From positions 52,490,917-52,554,916 of the forward strand of contig CM075773.1 in NCBI GenBank assembly GCA_037974665.1: a DNA stretch of 64,000 nt, given 5' to 3'. The stretch's first letter is position 1. The number at the start of each line of letters is the position of its first letter. Positions 37,704 through 48,290 of the stretch are shown in pieces. The position numbers were made by a program, and so were the translations under genes. The notes beneath the pieces are model-generated. The model was given only the letters and a program-made list of their open reading frames with translations, ran no database searches and was not told the DNA's origin. Source of the stretch: Ehretia macrophylla. Its lineage: Eukaryota; Streptophyta; Magnoliopsida; Boraginales; Ehretiaceae.

Positions 37704-37938
37704 ATTCCTTTGCAAATGATGGGTAGTTATAGCAGCTCTTTTCTCCTTTCTGTTCTTCCGGCAGGTTCATTCTATCTCTGGATCGAAAGGCAACAAATTA
37801 CTACCTCCTGACTTTCGCATGCACTTAAAGGAATATGTTCCTGAAACACATGTAACGAAAACAAGAGACAAAAACAAACTAAAATAAAATCCAAAGTAAA
37901 ATTAAAGCTATTTGGTATCGATATTAATAATTGACACA
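37704..37938 (-). other. Athila-1 leader
   Basis: About 235 bases between the primer site and the gag start, with no feature I can name. Confidence 0.6.
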
Positions 37939-37939
37939 G

Positions 37940-37960
37940 TCCTCGGCAACGGCGCAAAAA
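37940..37960 (-). other. Athila-1 primer binding site (tRNA-Asp type, mutated)
   Basis: Minus sense reads TTTTTGCGCCGTTGCCGAGGA directly inside the 5' LTR. The usual Athila primer site is complementary to tRNA-Asp (TGGCGCCGTTGCCGGGGA); two or three bases differ here. Confidence 0.85.
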
Positions 37961-37962
37961 CT

Positions 37963-39190
37963 TGTTGTGTGAATTCTAACGCAAGTGCACATGTAGCAAC
38001 AAGTAATAAAATGATGAATAAAGATCGTTCCCACGAGGACTGAGATTATTAACTATCAAAATTGGTTTAGCTTTAATTTTATTCAGATGACCAAAATTTG
38101 AGAATTTGTAATTAAAAACTAAAGAGATAATAAAACTAATGAAAATAACAATTAAACAATTGCGAATTTGATGGAAAATTTGATTCAATAATTGGAGAGT
38201 TCCAGGGATTACGATTTCACCAAGATATATCCTACTCGAATCTGCTGATTAATTCTAATTGACGACTATTCCTTATGCTGCCAGCAATCTCGCTAAGGTA
38301 AATATTAATATTTCTCAAGCATTAATACCATATTCCACTAAGCAAGCTACCTACATCTCTGTGATAATTGTGAACTTATGGAATGCATTAAATCCTAGAA
38401 ATTTAAATGTTGCATTAGATCTCATAACTATCTCTAGCTTATGACAATTTAATGATACTCCACGCATGGTCTAGTTTAGTTATCACTTCTCAGTCTCAAA
38501 CTAAACCACAAAACAAACAATTATTGGCCAGATAATCACAAGCATTACGTATAGTGTGAAATATTCAGCATAAAAATAGAATAATCAATCAACCAATCAA
38601 TTCAACATCATTCGAGTAATCAAAATCTGGCTACATCGTAGCCCTAGAAAAGTAATCTAGCAACTCATAATCAACTTAAATGAAATTCAAAGTCTATTAA
38701 AATTCATGATGAGAGAGAAAGAAAACTCTGAAAATCTCAAGAAAGTCGTGGCTAATCTCGTCTCTTATCCGTCCTTCCTCGTCAATCTTGTAGTTTCCTC
38801 ACGTTTTCTCCTCTCCAAACTTTGGTTTTTCTCTCTAGAACTAGCTTTCTCCCAAGAACTCTCTTTTTCAACGTCTGATACTCTTTTTATCGTAGGGTTT
38901 TCTTGTTTTTGTGCCTTTTACCAAATTGCCCTTAAAAATCCTGCGACACTGCGCAACTGCGCTATGACTGCGCTACTTCTATTTTCTCTTTAATTTCTTC
39001 ACAAACTGCATAAAAGATTGCCTCAGTTATCTTCCTTCAATCTTGGCCTCAAAAATCCATGTCTCCTCATATAATTCACCTACATCACAAAATAAACATG
39101 GAACCAATTAAATTGCTCAAAAATTACACGAGAACTAACAAAATTGAAATGAAAAGATGCTGAAATCATATATCAATATTACACCCAACA
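37963..39190 (-). mobile_element. Athila-1 5' LTR
   Basis: 1228 bp, matching 19056-20282. It abuts the right CATAG duplication at 39191-39195, directly inside the Copia-2 reverse transcriptase. Confidence 0.93.
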
Positions 39191-39475
39191 CATAGCATAC
39201 ATAAGGCTTCCAATTGTCGAAGCGTATGGAATCCTATTCATCCTCTCTCTTTCTTCAGTTGTCTTAGGACTCATAGCTCTATAGAGATGTATGCCATGTC
39301 TAAAAGGATGTATGCCATGTCTAAAAGGTAATAACCCCCTTTTAGAATACTGCATGTTAAACATCTTTAACACCTTATCTATGTACGTACTTTGGGAGAG
39401 ACCTATCAATCCTTTCGATCTATCTCTATAGATTCGGATTCCTAGGATATAGGTTGCTTCTCCCAAGTCTTTCAT
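39191..39475 (-). pseudogene. Copia-2 pol: C-terminal part of reverse transcriptase
   Basis: It reads MKDLGEATYILGIRIYRDRS, LSQSTYIDKVLKMFNM, then a short internal duplication (PFRHGIHPFRHGIHL), then ASTIGSLMYAM, where Athila-1 begins. The frame would continue at 19050 as TRPDIA. The duplicated FRHGIH unit corresponds to a 21-base tandem repeat (near 39300-39330). Confidence 0.9.
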
Positions 39476-39487
39476 GGAGAATGTTCC

Positions 39488-40135
39488 TTATAACCAGACC
39501 TTGGTAGATGACATCATACCAATGTCATTCCTAATCAATAGTATGTCATCTACATACAAGATGAGGAATATAACTGCTTTATTGCTGACGTTTTTGTAAA
39601 CACAAAGTTCGTCTTCATTCTTAATGAAGCCAAATGTTCTGGCGACCTCGTCAAAATGTTTGTTCCAACTCCTTGAGGCTTGTTTGAGTCCATAGATGGA
39701 CCTCTTTAGCTTGCACACTTTATGACTTTCACCCATGGATTCAAAACCCATTGGTTGTTCCATATAAATGTCTTCTTCAATGAAGCCATTAAGAAAAGTC
39801 ATTTTGACATCCATCTGCCATATCTCATAATCGTAGTGTGTAGCTATCGCCAATAAAATCTTAATGGATTTAAGCATTGCTACTGGCGAGAAGGTTTCCT
39901 CATAGTCAACTCCTTGTCTTTGACGGTAACCTTTTGCCACTAACCTTGCTTTGAAGGTCTCTACCTTCCCATCTGCACCTCTCTTTCTCTTATATACCCA
40001 TTTGCATCCTATATGTACAATACCTTCAGGTGGCTCTATAAGATTCCAGACTTATTGGTGTGCATTGAATCCATTTCAAATTTCATGGCTTCAAGCCATT
40101 TTCCTCAGTCCCTATTAGAAATAGCTTCTTCATAG
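39488..40135 (-). pseudogene. Copia-2 pol: reverse transcriptase core
   Basis: The open part begins MAKGYRQRQGVDYEETFSPV and carries the first catalytic region (QMDVKMTFLNGFIEEDIYM), KRSIYGLKQASRSW, and the catalytic YVDD (residues 129-132 of the open part). Upstream, to about 40135, it continues into CKWVYKRKRGADGK-type sequence, interrupted by stops near 40050-40080. A stop and frame change at about 39480 separate it from the next block. Confidence 0.9.
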
Positions 40136-40571
40136 GTAGGGGATTATCAATATGATCGCCATCATCCAATGTGAACAACTCTTGTCCTTGGCTATGTAAG
40201 TAGCTATTTCTAGTGGGGGGACGGGGTGTCCTTAAAGACTTGCGTATCTGTGTTGAAGCAATCGGTTCTTCTTGAATAGTTTCATCCTGGATCAAATCCT
40301 GGGTTTCATTCTGGTCAATTGGTTGGTCAATGTTTCCCTCCCTGAGCTCCACTTTTCTTCCCAAGCCACTTTCTTGGATGAACTCTTCTTCCAAGAATAT
40401 GGCGTGTCTACTGACAAAGACTCTATGGTCAGTAGGGGAATAAAAGCTATATCTCAACGAATCCTTGAGATAACCAATGAATCTGACCTTGTCAGAGCCT
40501 TTTAATGTAAGCATGAAAACCTCATACTCTAATGTGATTAAAGTTGGGTTTCTTGTTCCTCTAGATCTCAC
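40083..40571 (-). pseudogene. Copia-2 pol: linker between integrase and reverse transcriptase
   Basis: Open for 162 codons. It includes FIGYLKDSLRYSFYSPTDHRVFVSRHAIFLEEEFI, the GKR/GYP-like C-terminal integrase module of copia elements, followed by an acidic, Gln-rich variable stretch (QNETQDLIQDETIQ) and RRSxRxPRPP-like text. Confidence 0.85.
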
Positions 40572-41260
40572 AATGAGTGCTTACAACTGATTTGGAAATG
40601 ACCCTATTCAAGATGTATGCCGTAGTGAGAAGAGCATGGCCCCAAAGGCCAATAGGTAAATCAGTATAACTCATCATTGATCTGACCATGTCCAACAAAG
40701 TCCTATTTCTCCTTTCTGATACACCATTAAGCTCTGGTGTTCCAGGTGGAGTCAATCATACGATTATACCATTTTCTTTGAGATACTCTTGGAATTCAAT
40801 GCTAAGGTTTTCCCCTCCTCGATCAGACTGAAGAGCCTTAATCCTTTTTCCAGTTTGGTTTTCCACTTCTACTCTGTATTCTTTAAACCTTTCAAAGGAT
40901 TCAGATTTGTGTTTCATAAGATACACATACCCATACCGAGACACATCATCAGTAAAGGAAATGAAGTAGGCAAACCCACATCGGGCCAATTCACCAAAAG
41001 GCCCACACACATCAGTGTATATCAACTCTAAAATGTTTGTAGCTCTTTGCATTTGTCCCACAAAAGGTGATTTGGTCATTTTACTAAGGATGCAAGATTC
41101 ACATGCTAAGAATGGACTCGGCCCACATGGGCTTCATTATTTCTCCAACTTCGTGATTCTAGCTTCCCTTATATGACCTAATCTTAAGTGCCACAAATAT
41201 TTAGAGTTTGGAGTTTTTCTAGACCTTTTAAAGGTCTGTACATTCATGCATTGCTTATTT
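40561..41260 (-). pseudogene. Copia-2 pol: integrase
   Basis: It shows the pre-integrase LWHL..GHI zinc-type region near 41190-41160 (damaged), then LIYTDVCGPFGE with the first Asp, ALQSDRGGENLSIEF with the second, and TPPGTPELNGVSERRNRTLLDMVRSMM with the catalytic Glu. Stops occur near 41110 and at 40756. Integrase before reverse transcriptase identifies Ty1/copia. Confidence 0.9.
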
Positions 41261-41650
41261 TTGTTGTCGTCTTTTTTATATCAAGTATATAAAGCTCATT
41301 TACTAATTTGCCAGTGCCAACACATTTATTTCATAAATAAATAAAACATCCATTATCCATAAACTTAAATTCAAAACCATTTTGAACCAAAACCGAAATG
41401 GAAATGATGTTTCTCCAAGCATTAGGCAAAAATAAACAATTATCCAAAACTAAAGTAAATGAGGATGACAAAGCAAGACAACATGTCCCAATAGCTAACG
41501 CAGCAACCATTGCTCAATTTCCCACCTTCAGGACCACGTCGCCTTCTCCCAAAGCTCTACTTCTCCTCAACTCCTGTATAGAAGTACATATATGAGAAGT
41601 GGCACCAGAGTCTAGCACCCATGAAGTAGATGCAGGAAATCCGTGAGACT
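41261..41650 (-). pseudogene. Copia-2 pol: protease and pre-integrase region
   Basis: Minus-sense translation from about 41635 gives TSWVLDSGATSHIC (aspartic protease active site), then GEGDVVLKVGN, LNAWRNIISISVLVQNGFEF-like text and GTGKLVNELYILD. In-frame stops appear after KVGN, after FIYL and later. The plus-strand open frame across the same bases is not a gene. Confidence 0.85.
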
Positions 41651-41656
41651 ATCTCT

Positions 41657-43181
41657 TGGAATTCCACCAGGATCAACTCGTTATACATAATAATTGGCAA
41701 TTTTAAATCAGAGAATTATGATTACCTCTTCGAACGATTCGTGGTAGTGTTATAGAATTGCCCAACGGAAGCGTCTAGCTCCTCCTACTTTGCATGCGAA
41801 CAAGGATGAAAGAGGAAGAGGCTATAATTTTCAGAGAGAGAGTTTTTTTTCTTGTTCCTACGTTTTCAGAAAAACAATATATGTCAATATCTCTATTTTC
41901 TTTGAAAACCCTACATGGCCCTTCTTATAAAGACCATGTGGGCTAGGCTATTCAAAAGGTCAACTCCCAAAATAGTTAAAAAAAACTCAATCTTTTAATG
42001 TGGGTTTCTATAAAGCCCACAACGATTCAAATTAAATCACTATTTAATTTAAATCAATCAGCCTAGGATTTAATTGATGAATCATAAATCTAGTGCTAGC
42101 TAGAAATTGTCAAATAATTAAATCCACAACCTAATAATAATAATTAAATAATATTTAATTCTTAATTAAATATTAATCACAATTAATATTTAATTCTCAA
42201 TTAAATATTGATTATAATTAGGTTGTCTCTCCAATTAAATCACTTATTCTTTTGCGTGACTCCATAGGTTCAAACTTAAGCCGGTAGTATAAAGACTATC
42301 CTTACACTAATCGAAGATACCATCTAGCAATGGTTCCCGACGACCGAATAAGCTGAATAGGTGCAAGGCAACATTCAACGAACCTTGGTACAATGGTGAA
42401 TTCCCTATGACCCTTGGTGTTCTGAAATAACCCTAGGGACATGGTTAATTGTCAAATCCCTAATTAGTTACTTCATGTCAAATTTCAATCATGTCATGAC
42501 ACATCATGATTTACCCTCGTGGCTCGTCACGAGATGTGCTTTGACCAAAGAATTTCTGAATTGAAATTAAGTGAAACACCATTCTTCAAATACCCGGAGC
42601 GGTCAATCCCATCTTGACTCACACATTGACTTCTCCGACACTTGCCCATACCCAGTAACCTTTCGTTACCAGATTAGAAATCTGGATAGTCCGACACCTA
42701 AGCATGAAGAGTAATCTGTAAGTCTCCATGACAGTCTCAGGTCAGAGGGAACATGTCTACCACATGTACCACGAGTTGTCCTTAGACAGTAGGGTACATA
42801 CCATAGGACGCTCGTAAAGAGAGTCATGTTCAGTGAACATGTCTCCACATGTCACCTGTTTATCGCACCGGTGTCCCAACACCCATTGGTCATGAGGATA
42901 ACCAACCAATGCAACAAACAATAACCTATACTCAATGAAATTGACGTCCTAATACCAATTTCATCATTTGGTTACGAACAAAGTTTAAGAATGACCAAAA
43001 TCAAATCTCATTCATATGATTCCATAAAGTCATTCTAAGGACTACATCATGATTAATCAAAGGTAAAAAAAGATGGACGATATGATGTAATGACCAAATA
43101 TTATTAATAGAACAATAATCCACATACAAATTAATTTGTCAGCTACACTCGATGACTGACTTTAGGACACAATTCCTAATA
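41657..43181 (-). mobile_element. Foreign copia LTR (probable solo LTR) between Copia-2 gag and protease
   Basis: About 1.5 kb of non-coding DNA separates the zinc knuckle of gag from the protease active site, where copia elements normally have a few dozen codons. In minus sense it begins TATTAGGAATTGTGTCC (the usual TGTTAGG with TG changed to TA) and ends near GGTGGAATTCCA. The middle has the wording of plant copia LTRs (CATGTGGAGACATGTTCACT). I could not find a clean target duplication, so the boundaries are approximate. Confidence 0.7.
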
Positions 43182-43435
43182 ATAGAGTCATGATTAATCG
43201 AAAGACTAATCTCAAACATGAGCAATCGAGACATACCTGCAGAGGCCTTGCCATTTCCCTTCAAACTTTTGAGGTACTCTGGACAATTCCTCTTACAATG
43301 TCCTTCCTTCTCACAGTGAAAACAAGTTCCTGATTTTGCTACCTTCCCCTTCTTCTTGGACATGCCTCCAATAGGCTTGCCCTGAAGGGGCCTTTTTGCT
43401 TTTATTTTCCACAAGTTGCCCTTGAAATATTTCAA
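43182..43435 (-). pseudogene. Copia-2 gag C-terminus with zinc knuckle
   Basis: It includes a Lys-rich stretch and the CCHC zinc knuckle CFHCEKEGHCKRNC (C-X2-C-X4-H-X4-C), which binds element RNA. A frameshift separates it from the N-terminal part of gag. The reading frame then runs into the foreign LTR after MFEISLSINHDS. Confidence 0.88.
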
Positions 43436-43508
43436 GCATATTCAAGAGCTGAGGCATGGAATATTTGATGTTTTTCTCATAAACATCCATGACAAATGGC
43501 TTAAATGA

Positions 43509-43889
43509 TTATGGCAATGAGTGAAGGATCAAATCCACCCAAAAGCTTGAACTTCTTTCGAAGCCTAGGATTTCAATAAGTTTGATCATGCCAAACATTT
43601 TGATAACATGTGATCTAACGTCTGACCCTTCTACCATTCTAACACTGAAAAGTTCCTTCGAAACCAAAACATAGTCTATAATGTTTAGTGCTAAATCACG
43701 CCATTTCTGAACTATTACCCTTTCTTCTAATGTTGCCTTTTCAGGTACTTCCAAAGAAAGTAGTTCTTCCAAGCTACAATCTTTATTAGGACATAAAACC
43801 TTTTTCACGTTGTGGGACCAGTCAGCTAAGTGGATACCAGTTAAACAATTCTTTTCTAAGATAGTTGCAAGGGGATTCATTTTTGTCAT
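43509..43889 (-). pseudogene. Copia-2 gag N-terminus
   Basis: An open frame of 126 codons starting MTKMNPLATILEKNCLTGI, the usual start of Tork/Angela-type copia gag, with YVLVSKELFSV..AEGSDVRSHVIKMFGMI-like text of the UBN2 gag domain. The typical middle section is shortened. It is followed by a stop and frameshift. Confidence 0.88.
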
Positions 43890-44070
43890 GTAACTGCAGA
43901 AAATAATTAATTAAAATTAGATAATGTATTACTAACTATTCGACTTGGGTCTTTAAACCAAATAGTACCCCCCACTAAATTTTTTTGAATTCCATACTTC
44001 CCTAGTAGAAAACGAAAAATCAAACGAATGAGTTTCTTAGTGGATCAGGGGGCCCATTAATCTTTGTTTC

Positions 44071-44282
44071 ACCTCACATTATAGAGTTTTGGTGAATCAA
44101 AGACTAATAGGTGAATAACACTTTAATCAATGTATCTCATACAAATTCTAATTTACTTGCCTACAATTCCCTTGACTTCACATTATAGATTTTTGGTCTC
44201 TAAGAATTGTTTAAGTCAAACCCATTATTCTAGAAAATTTAGATCCATACAATACCGACACCTCACATTATAGATTTTTGGT
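44071..44282 (-). repeat. Three-copy hairpin-loop motif in Copia-2 leader
   Basis: The core CCTCACATTATAGATTTTTGGT (minus sense ACCAAAAATCTATAATGTGA) occurs at 44071-44094, 44176-44197 and 44261-44282. The flanks of each copy form an imperfect stem: for example CTTTG.TTCACC against GGTGAATCAAAG around the first, and ACAATTC against GAATTGT around the second. The array has the same position and copy number as in Copia-1. Confidence 0.8.
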
Positions 44283-44924
44283 AACCAGTAAGAATCCAAA
44301 TTCTTCTACATCTAATGTTTTATAGACTTAGTTTGCATATTAATACAAATAAATAGCCCCTATGTGTCCATAGCCAACTACTCACTTGTCTAACATATAA
44401 ACTAATCAACGACAATGGAAGGCAATGATATAATCTACTCTTAGACTACATCATTATTAACTTAATATTTGGAGTGGGAAGATTTGCCGGTCTTTAATTA
44501 AGGTTTCACTTTTCACATGCTTCTAGTTTCAATTTATCACATAAACTAAACTAGAAACATTCACGCATTTAATATATATATATCGCATAATAAATAAATA
44601 CATGTAAATAACTAGGATGATCATAGACTAGGAGCACTATCAACCCGGGCCACTGGGTTGAATTCCTAAAATAAAATTAGGGCCCAATAATTAGGCTACT
44701 CCTCGTTGGGCTTCACAAACCTCCTTTTGTGAATCAGGTCCACAACTCCTTGATGCATCCTGCTTGATCTTCTTGTTACATTTATGTACATTGATTCCTA
44801 ATCTAATGGGATACATAAATGGGAATAGGGGTTTTACATTATCAAAATGGGTAAGAGACATGCAAGCCCCATTTAAATAATTATATAAAACTCAAATGAA
44901 TAAATAAATAAATCAACATACATC

Positions 44925-44945
44925 CATTCATTCATTCATTCATTC
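44925..44945 (+). repeat. Microsatellite (ATTC)n
   Basis: Five uninterrupted copies of CATT/ATTC. Confidence 0.85.
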
Positions 44946-45857
44946 TAGTTCATGATCATTCAAACACATAATTATAAAATAATAGGTAATCCACGAATAT
45001 GGCACAATTAATTTCCTTGATATAATCTCATTATATCTAGTTCCTAAATTTAATAAACCATTTATTAATAATAAAAAATATCCCATATTTCTAAAATAAA
45101 TAAAATACCTTTTATTTATTTAATATAATTAGTAACAATTTATTAATTAAAAACTCTTAATATCCCTTTTGGGCTTTAAATAAAATTGAGTTTTATTTAA
45201 AATAAAGCTTTGGGCCAAATTAATAAAACAACCCTTTTATTAAAATAGATTCAGCCCAACCATTTAAAACAACTCAACAAAGTCCAATTACTAAATAGCC
45301 CAATCAAAAAGAAATAAAACAAAAACAAGCCCACAACCCTTGGGTCATAGGTTTGGACCTGGATCCAAATCCCCACTTGGATTCAGATCTGGGTCAAAAC
45401 CCTAGATCCAAAAAACTTTTTTTTTCTTTCCTTCTTCCCCAGCGCCCCCCATCTTCCTTGGCAGCGCCGCTGCCTAGCAGCAGCATGTGCCGCAGCGGTG
45501 CTGTACCCAGCAGTGCCATACGCCGTTGCTGGCAGTGGCTTAGCTACTGTTGGCAACGGCAGCGCCACTACCTAGGGAGGGGGTTTTGCAATTTTTTTTT
45601 TAATTTCAAAACTGTTTTTATTTATTTCAAAATATTCTGAAAAATATATACATATAATATATAAAAACATAATATCAAAAGTTTTTGGAAAACACATTTT
45701 CATAAACTTTTGATTATAAAAAATACATTTTTCATATAAATTGGGGAGAACAATATGGGTTACATCAAATTATAAAATTAAACAACTTTAATTTCAGATT
45801 TAAGAGTTATGAAATATTGTGCCATAAACGTTAAATCAAGTAATAAGCATGAATTGT

Positions 45858-45870
45858 GGTTCTGATACCA
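45858..45870 (-). other. Copia-2 primer binding site
   Basis: The plus strand GGTTCTGATACCA corresponds in minus sense to TGGTATCAGAACC, the initiator tRNA-Met type with one change, 4 bases from the LTR. Confidence 0.88.
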
Positions 45871-45874
45871 CTAT

Positions 45875-47341
45875 TGGGAATATATATGATAATTAAAATA
45901 ATTACATAGCGAAAAAATTAATCACGTATCCATTCATGTTTAATTATGTAAATTTAAATCAAATAATAATTTAATCTAATTAAATTAAATCTGCTAACAG
46001 TTTGGGATTACTTCTTGAAGCGTAGATTGGTGTAGAATCTGAATTAGTTCCCTACATGTGAAGCCTTCAAGATTGATCCACACATAATCCGCACTTGTTA
46101 GCTGGAATTCACCCCCACTAGGTTTCTAGAGAAATCCTATATATTTTTCTAACTATGAAAAGTATGCTAGCTTTTTTTTTTTTTTCTATCAGAATAGTTC
46201 TATATATAGGAAACACATATGACCTAGCCGGTCTTAAACTTACCAGTCTTGAGCTTCATAATAATCAAATCACCATCTAATTACTACGAGCCCAATTAAA
46301 TTAATATTTAGGACGATCCTAAATTTAATTTAATCTTTTCTCTAATCTAATTAATCTGCAAATTCTATTTGTTTGTGACCTCTCAGGTTCAAAATTAATC
46401 TGTAGCGAATAATTAATTCCACTAATTAATTAAATTCGAACTATTTCTAATTAATTCGCAAATAGCGAGTGACACCTAACAGTATATCGCGATTATCCAA
46501 TTAAAGATAAAGTGTAAGTAAACGAACCCATTTAGTAATTTCTATGCAATCAAATCCTACTGTCTCAATTATCCCGATCGAGCCAGAGCCATGCATTGGG
46601 TCTTCAAACTCTCTTACTCGACCATATGCCAAAACCCAATTACTTAGTGACTAATGAATAATTCGTAGAACGACTTTTACTATTCCAGCTTGGCCAAGGA
46701 TTTCAAGTCACTTAATTAATCAGATCGCATAGGACTCCCAAATGACAGTTTCCGTATCTACGCACAGATTTCTTCATGAAGGAATAAATCACAATCACTA
46801 AATACATTCTCTAATCCATGATTAAGACTAGCTTATTTACACCAACAAATCATAATATTCCTAATAATGAGATAACCGTGGTGTCTTAAGTCTGAGGATT
46901 AATCGCACAATTACATAATATAATGAATTATTGACCAATCCATGTAATTCATTATATTGGCGGTCAAGTCCAGTTACTTGTTCGCAACAAGTATTTATAT
47001 ATCTACTATAACGATATGAGACTAATCGTCCAAATTAATATCTCATATTATTTGGTTAGTAGACTATAATCTGATCTATCCGGATAAACTAACGCCCAAT
47101 TAATTTATCCTATGATCAGGGACAACGTTTAGAATATATTAGTAATATAGATTCTATTACTCATATCCTTACTCTTAAGGATGAAATCTACAAATAATAT
47201 TCTAAGGACTTTATTTATTCAATTGAGACATTTATAATAAATAAATAAACTGCACATATTAAATGAATTAATAAATTAAATAATATATTATCCATAATTC
47301 TAAATATACAATTTATTGGCTTTTGGACATTATTCCTAACA
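45875..47341 (-). mobile_element. Copia-2 5' LTR
   Basis: 1467 bp, in minus sense TGTTAGGAATAATGTCC to ATATATTCCCA. Its outer end is joined directly to intron 5 sequence of the second S-receptor kinase copy at 47342. Confidence 0.88.
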
Positions 47342-48290
47342 TGGAGATTGTCAGATAGACATTTATCAAGTTGAACAGTTCTAAAAGTTGAATCAAATTT
47401 GGGAAGTGAAAATAGACTTATTAAGTTCCCACTACTCTGTTAGTAATTACCTATGTTTTGTTCTGTTTGAAAATTCGCGCGATTCCAAAGTCTGCAATCT
47501 TAGGGTGTATATTTTCATCCAATTATACGTTACTGGCTTTTAAGTCTCTGTGTATAACTCTCATTCTTGAATATTTGTGAAGATATAGCAATCCTTGAGC
47601 AACACATTCCATGATATTAAACCTTGTTTGTCAATTGAGTCACTCATTTCTATCTGGAGCTGTCAAAAGTGGGTAACAGATTACACAAGAGGTCTTCATT
47701 TCAATACAAACAGCTAACAAGATAACTCTATAATGTTACTAACCGAAGAGGAAAAAATCCAAGCTCTTGTTGGGCATAAACTCATAGATTAACATTTTCT
47801 CTTCTTGGTGCATACAGCATCCCAAAAGTCGAACAAGATTAGTATGCTGGAGTTTGGAGATGAGGATAAGTTCATTTTTTAACTCTATGACATCTTGTCC
47901 TGATATCTTCGAAAGCCTCTTGACTGCTATTTCTCGCCCATCAAGTAATCTACCTTGTTTCCACAATATCGGGTCATTGCATATAATTATAGAACACAAT
48001 TAATTTGTTGCTGACAATGTGTACCTCGTTTACTGGTCTAAATCTTCCATCTCCAAGTTTGTTTTCGCCTGAGAATTTATTTGTGGCTATCGTAATAAAG
48101 CCAAAACTGAAAATCTTCAAATCATGAGGTTCTCGTCCATTCTTTTCAATCTCATTCTCATCATTAAAGCTATCCGTAGTAGTTACTGAGTTATTATGGC
48201 TTCAGAGAGGCAACGCATGATATAAGATATGCAAGAGATCTGATATAAGATATGTAAGAGATCTAATAAATTGGTTTTGAATGATCTATT
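47342..48290 (-). pseudogene. Second S-receptor kinase copy, kinase exons 5, 4 and 3 (inactive)
   Basis: Matches the intact gene at about 10537-11520. Exon 5 (47659-47422, 238 bp as in the intact copy) has four nonsense changes, two in NE.LN.Q, one after KASNV and one after NKT, and its donor GT is AT (47420-47421). Exon 4 (about 47953-47744) is open ([15 protein letters not shown]) but its acceptor CAG became CAA. Exon 3 (48184-48025) has lost about 48 bp including its acceptor, and the glycine loop reads GDGRFRPVNE instead of [10 protein letters not shown]. The HRDLK and DFG motifs remain readable. Exons 2 and 1 are absent because Copia-3 starts at 48291. No function is possible. Confidence 0.92.

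Larger units (their letters stand above)
19056..39190 (-). mobile_element. Athila-1, Ty3/gypsy Athila-lineage element
   Basis: A complete but dead minus-strand element with 5' LTR 39190-37963, tRNA-Asp-type primer site, gag, protease, reverse transcriptase, RNase H, integrase, a third ORF typical of Athila (29683-30651), a long 3' non-coding region, polypurine tract and 3' LTR 20282-19056. It is flanked by CATAG. LARD-1 (21864-29591) is inserted in its 3' non-coding region. The first 160 bases of the two LTRs differ at about 8 positions by eye. gag, pol and ORF3 all carry in-frame stops. Confidence 0.93.
43890..45857 (-). other. Copia-2 leader (5' untranslated region)
   Basis: About 2 kb between primer site and gag without a gene. 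It contains a triple hairpin array (44071-44282), an ATTC tetranucleotide run (44925-44945) and one GC-rich patch (45440-45580). The open frames over the GC-rich patch are Ala-rich on one strand and unsupported. Confidence 0.75.
18296..47341 (-). mobile_element. Copia-2, Ty1/copia element (Tork/Angela-like), nested and defective
   Basis: The order in minus sense is: 5' LTR 47341-45875, primer site, 2-kb leader, gag, a foreign copia LTR (43181-41657), protease, integrase, reverse transcriptase interrupted by Athila-1 (39190-19056), RNase H, polypurine tract, and a 98-base remnant of the 3' LTR (18393-18296). It sits in an intron of the second S-receptor kinase copy. Only about 10 kb of the 29-kb span is its own sequence. 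gag-pol contains stops and frameshifts throughout. gag, zinc knuckle and pol order are those of Ty1/copia, with integrase before reverse transcriptase. Confidence 0.9.

Noticed and set aside
41398..41595. Plus-strand frame MEMMFLQALGKNK
   Set aside because: Antisense of the Copia-2 protease region.
45353..45640. Plus-strand and minus-strand open frames over the GC-rich patch (Ala/Pro/Ser-rich)
   Set aside because: Low-complexity translation of a GC-rich stretch within a retroelement leader; no domain, no conserved start.
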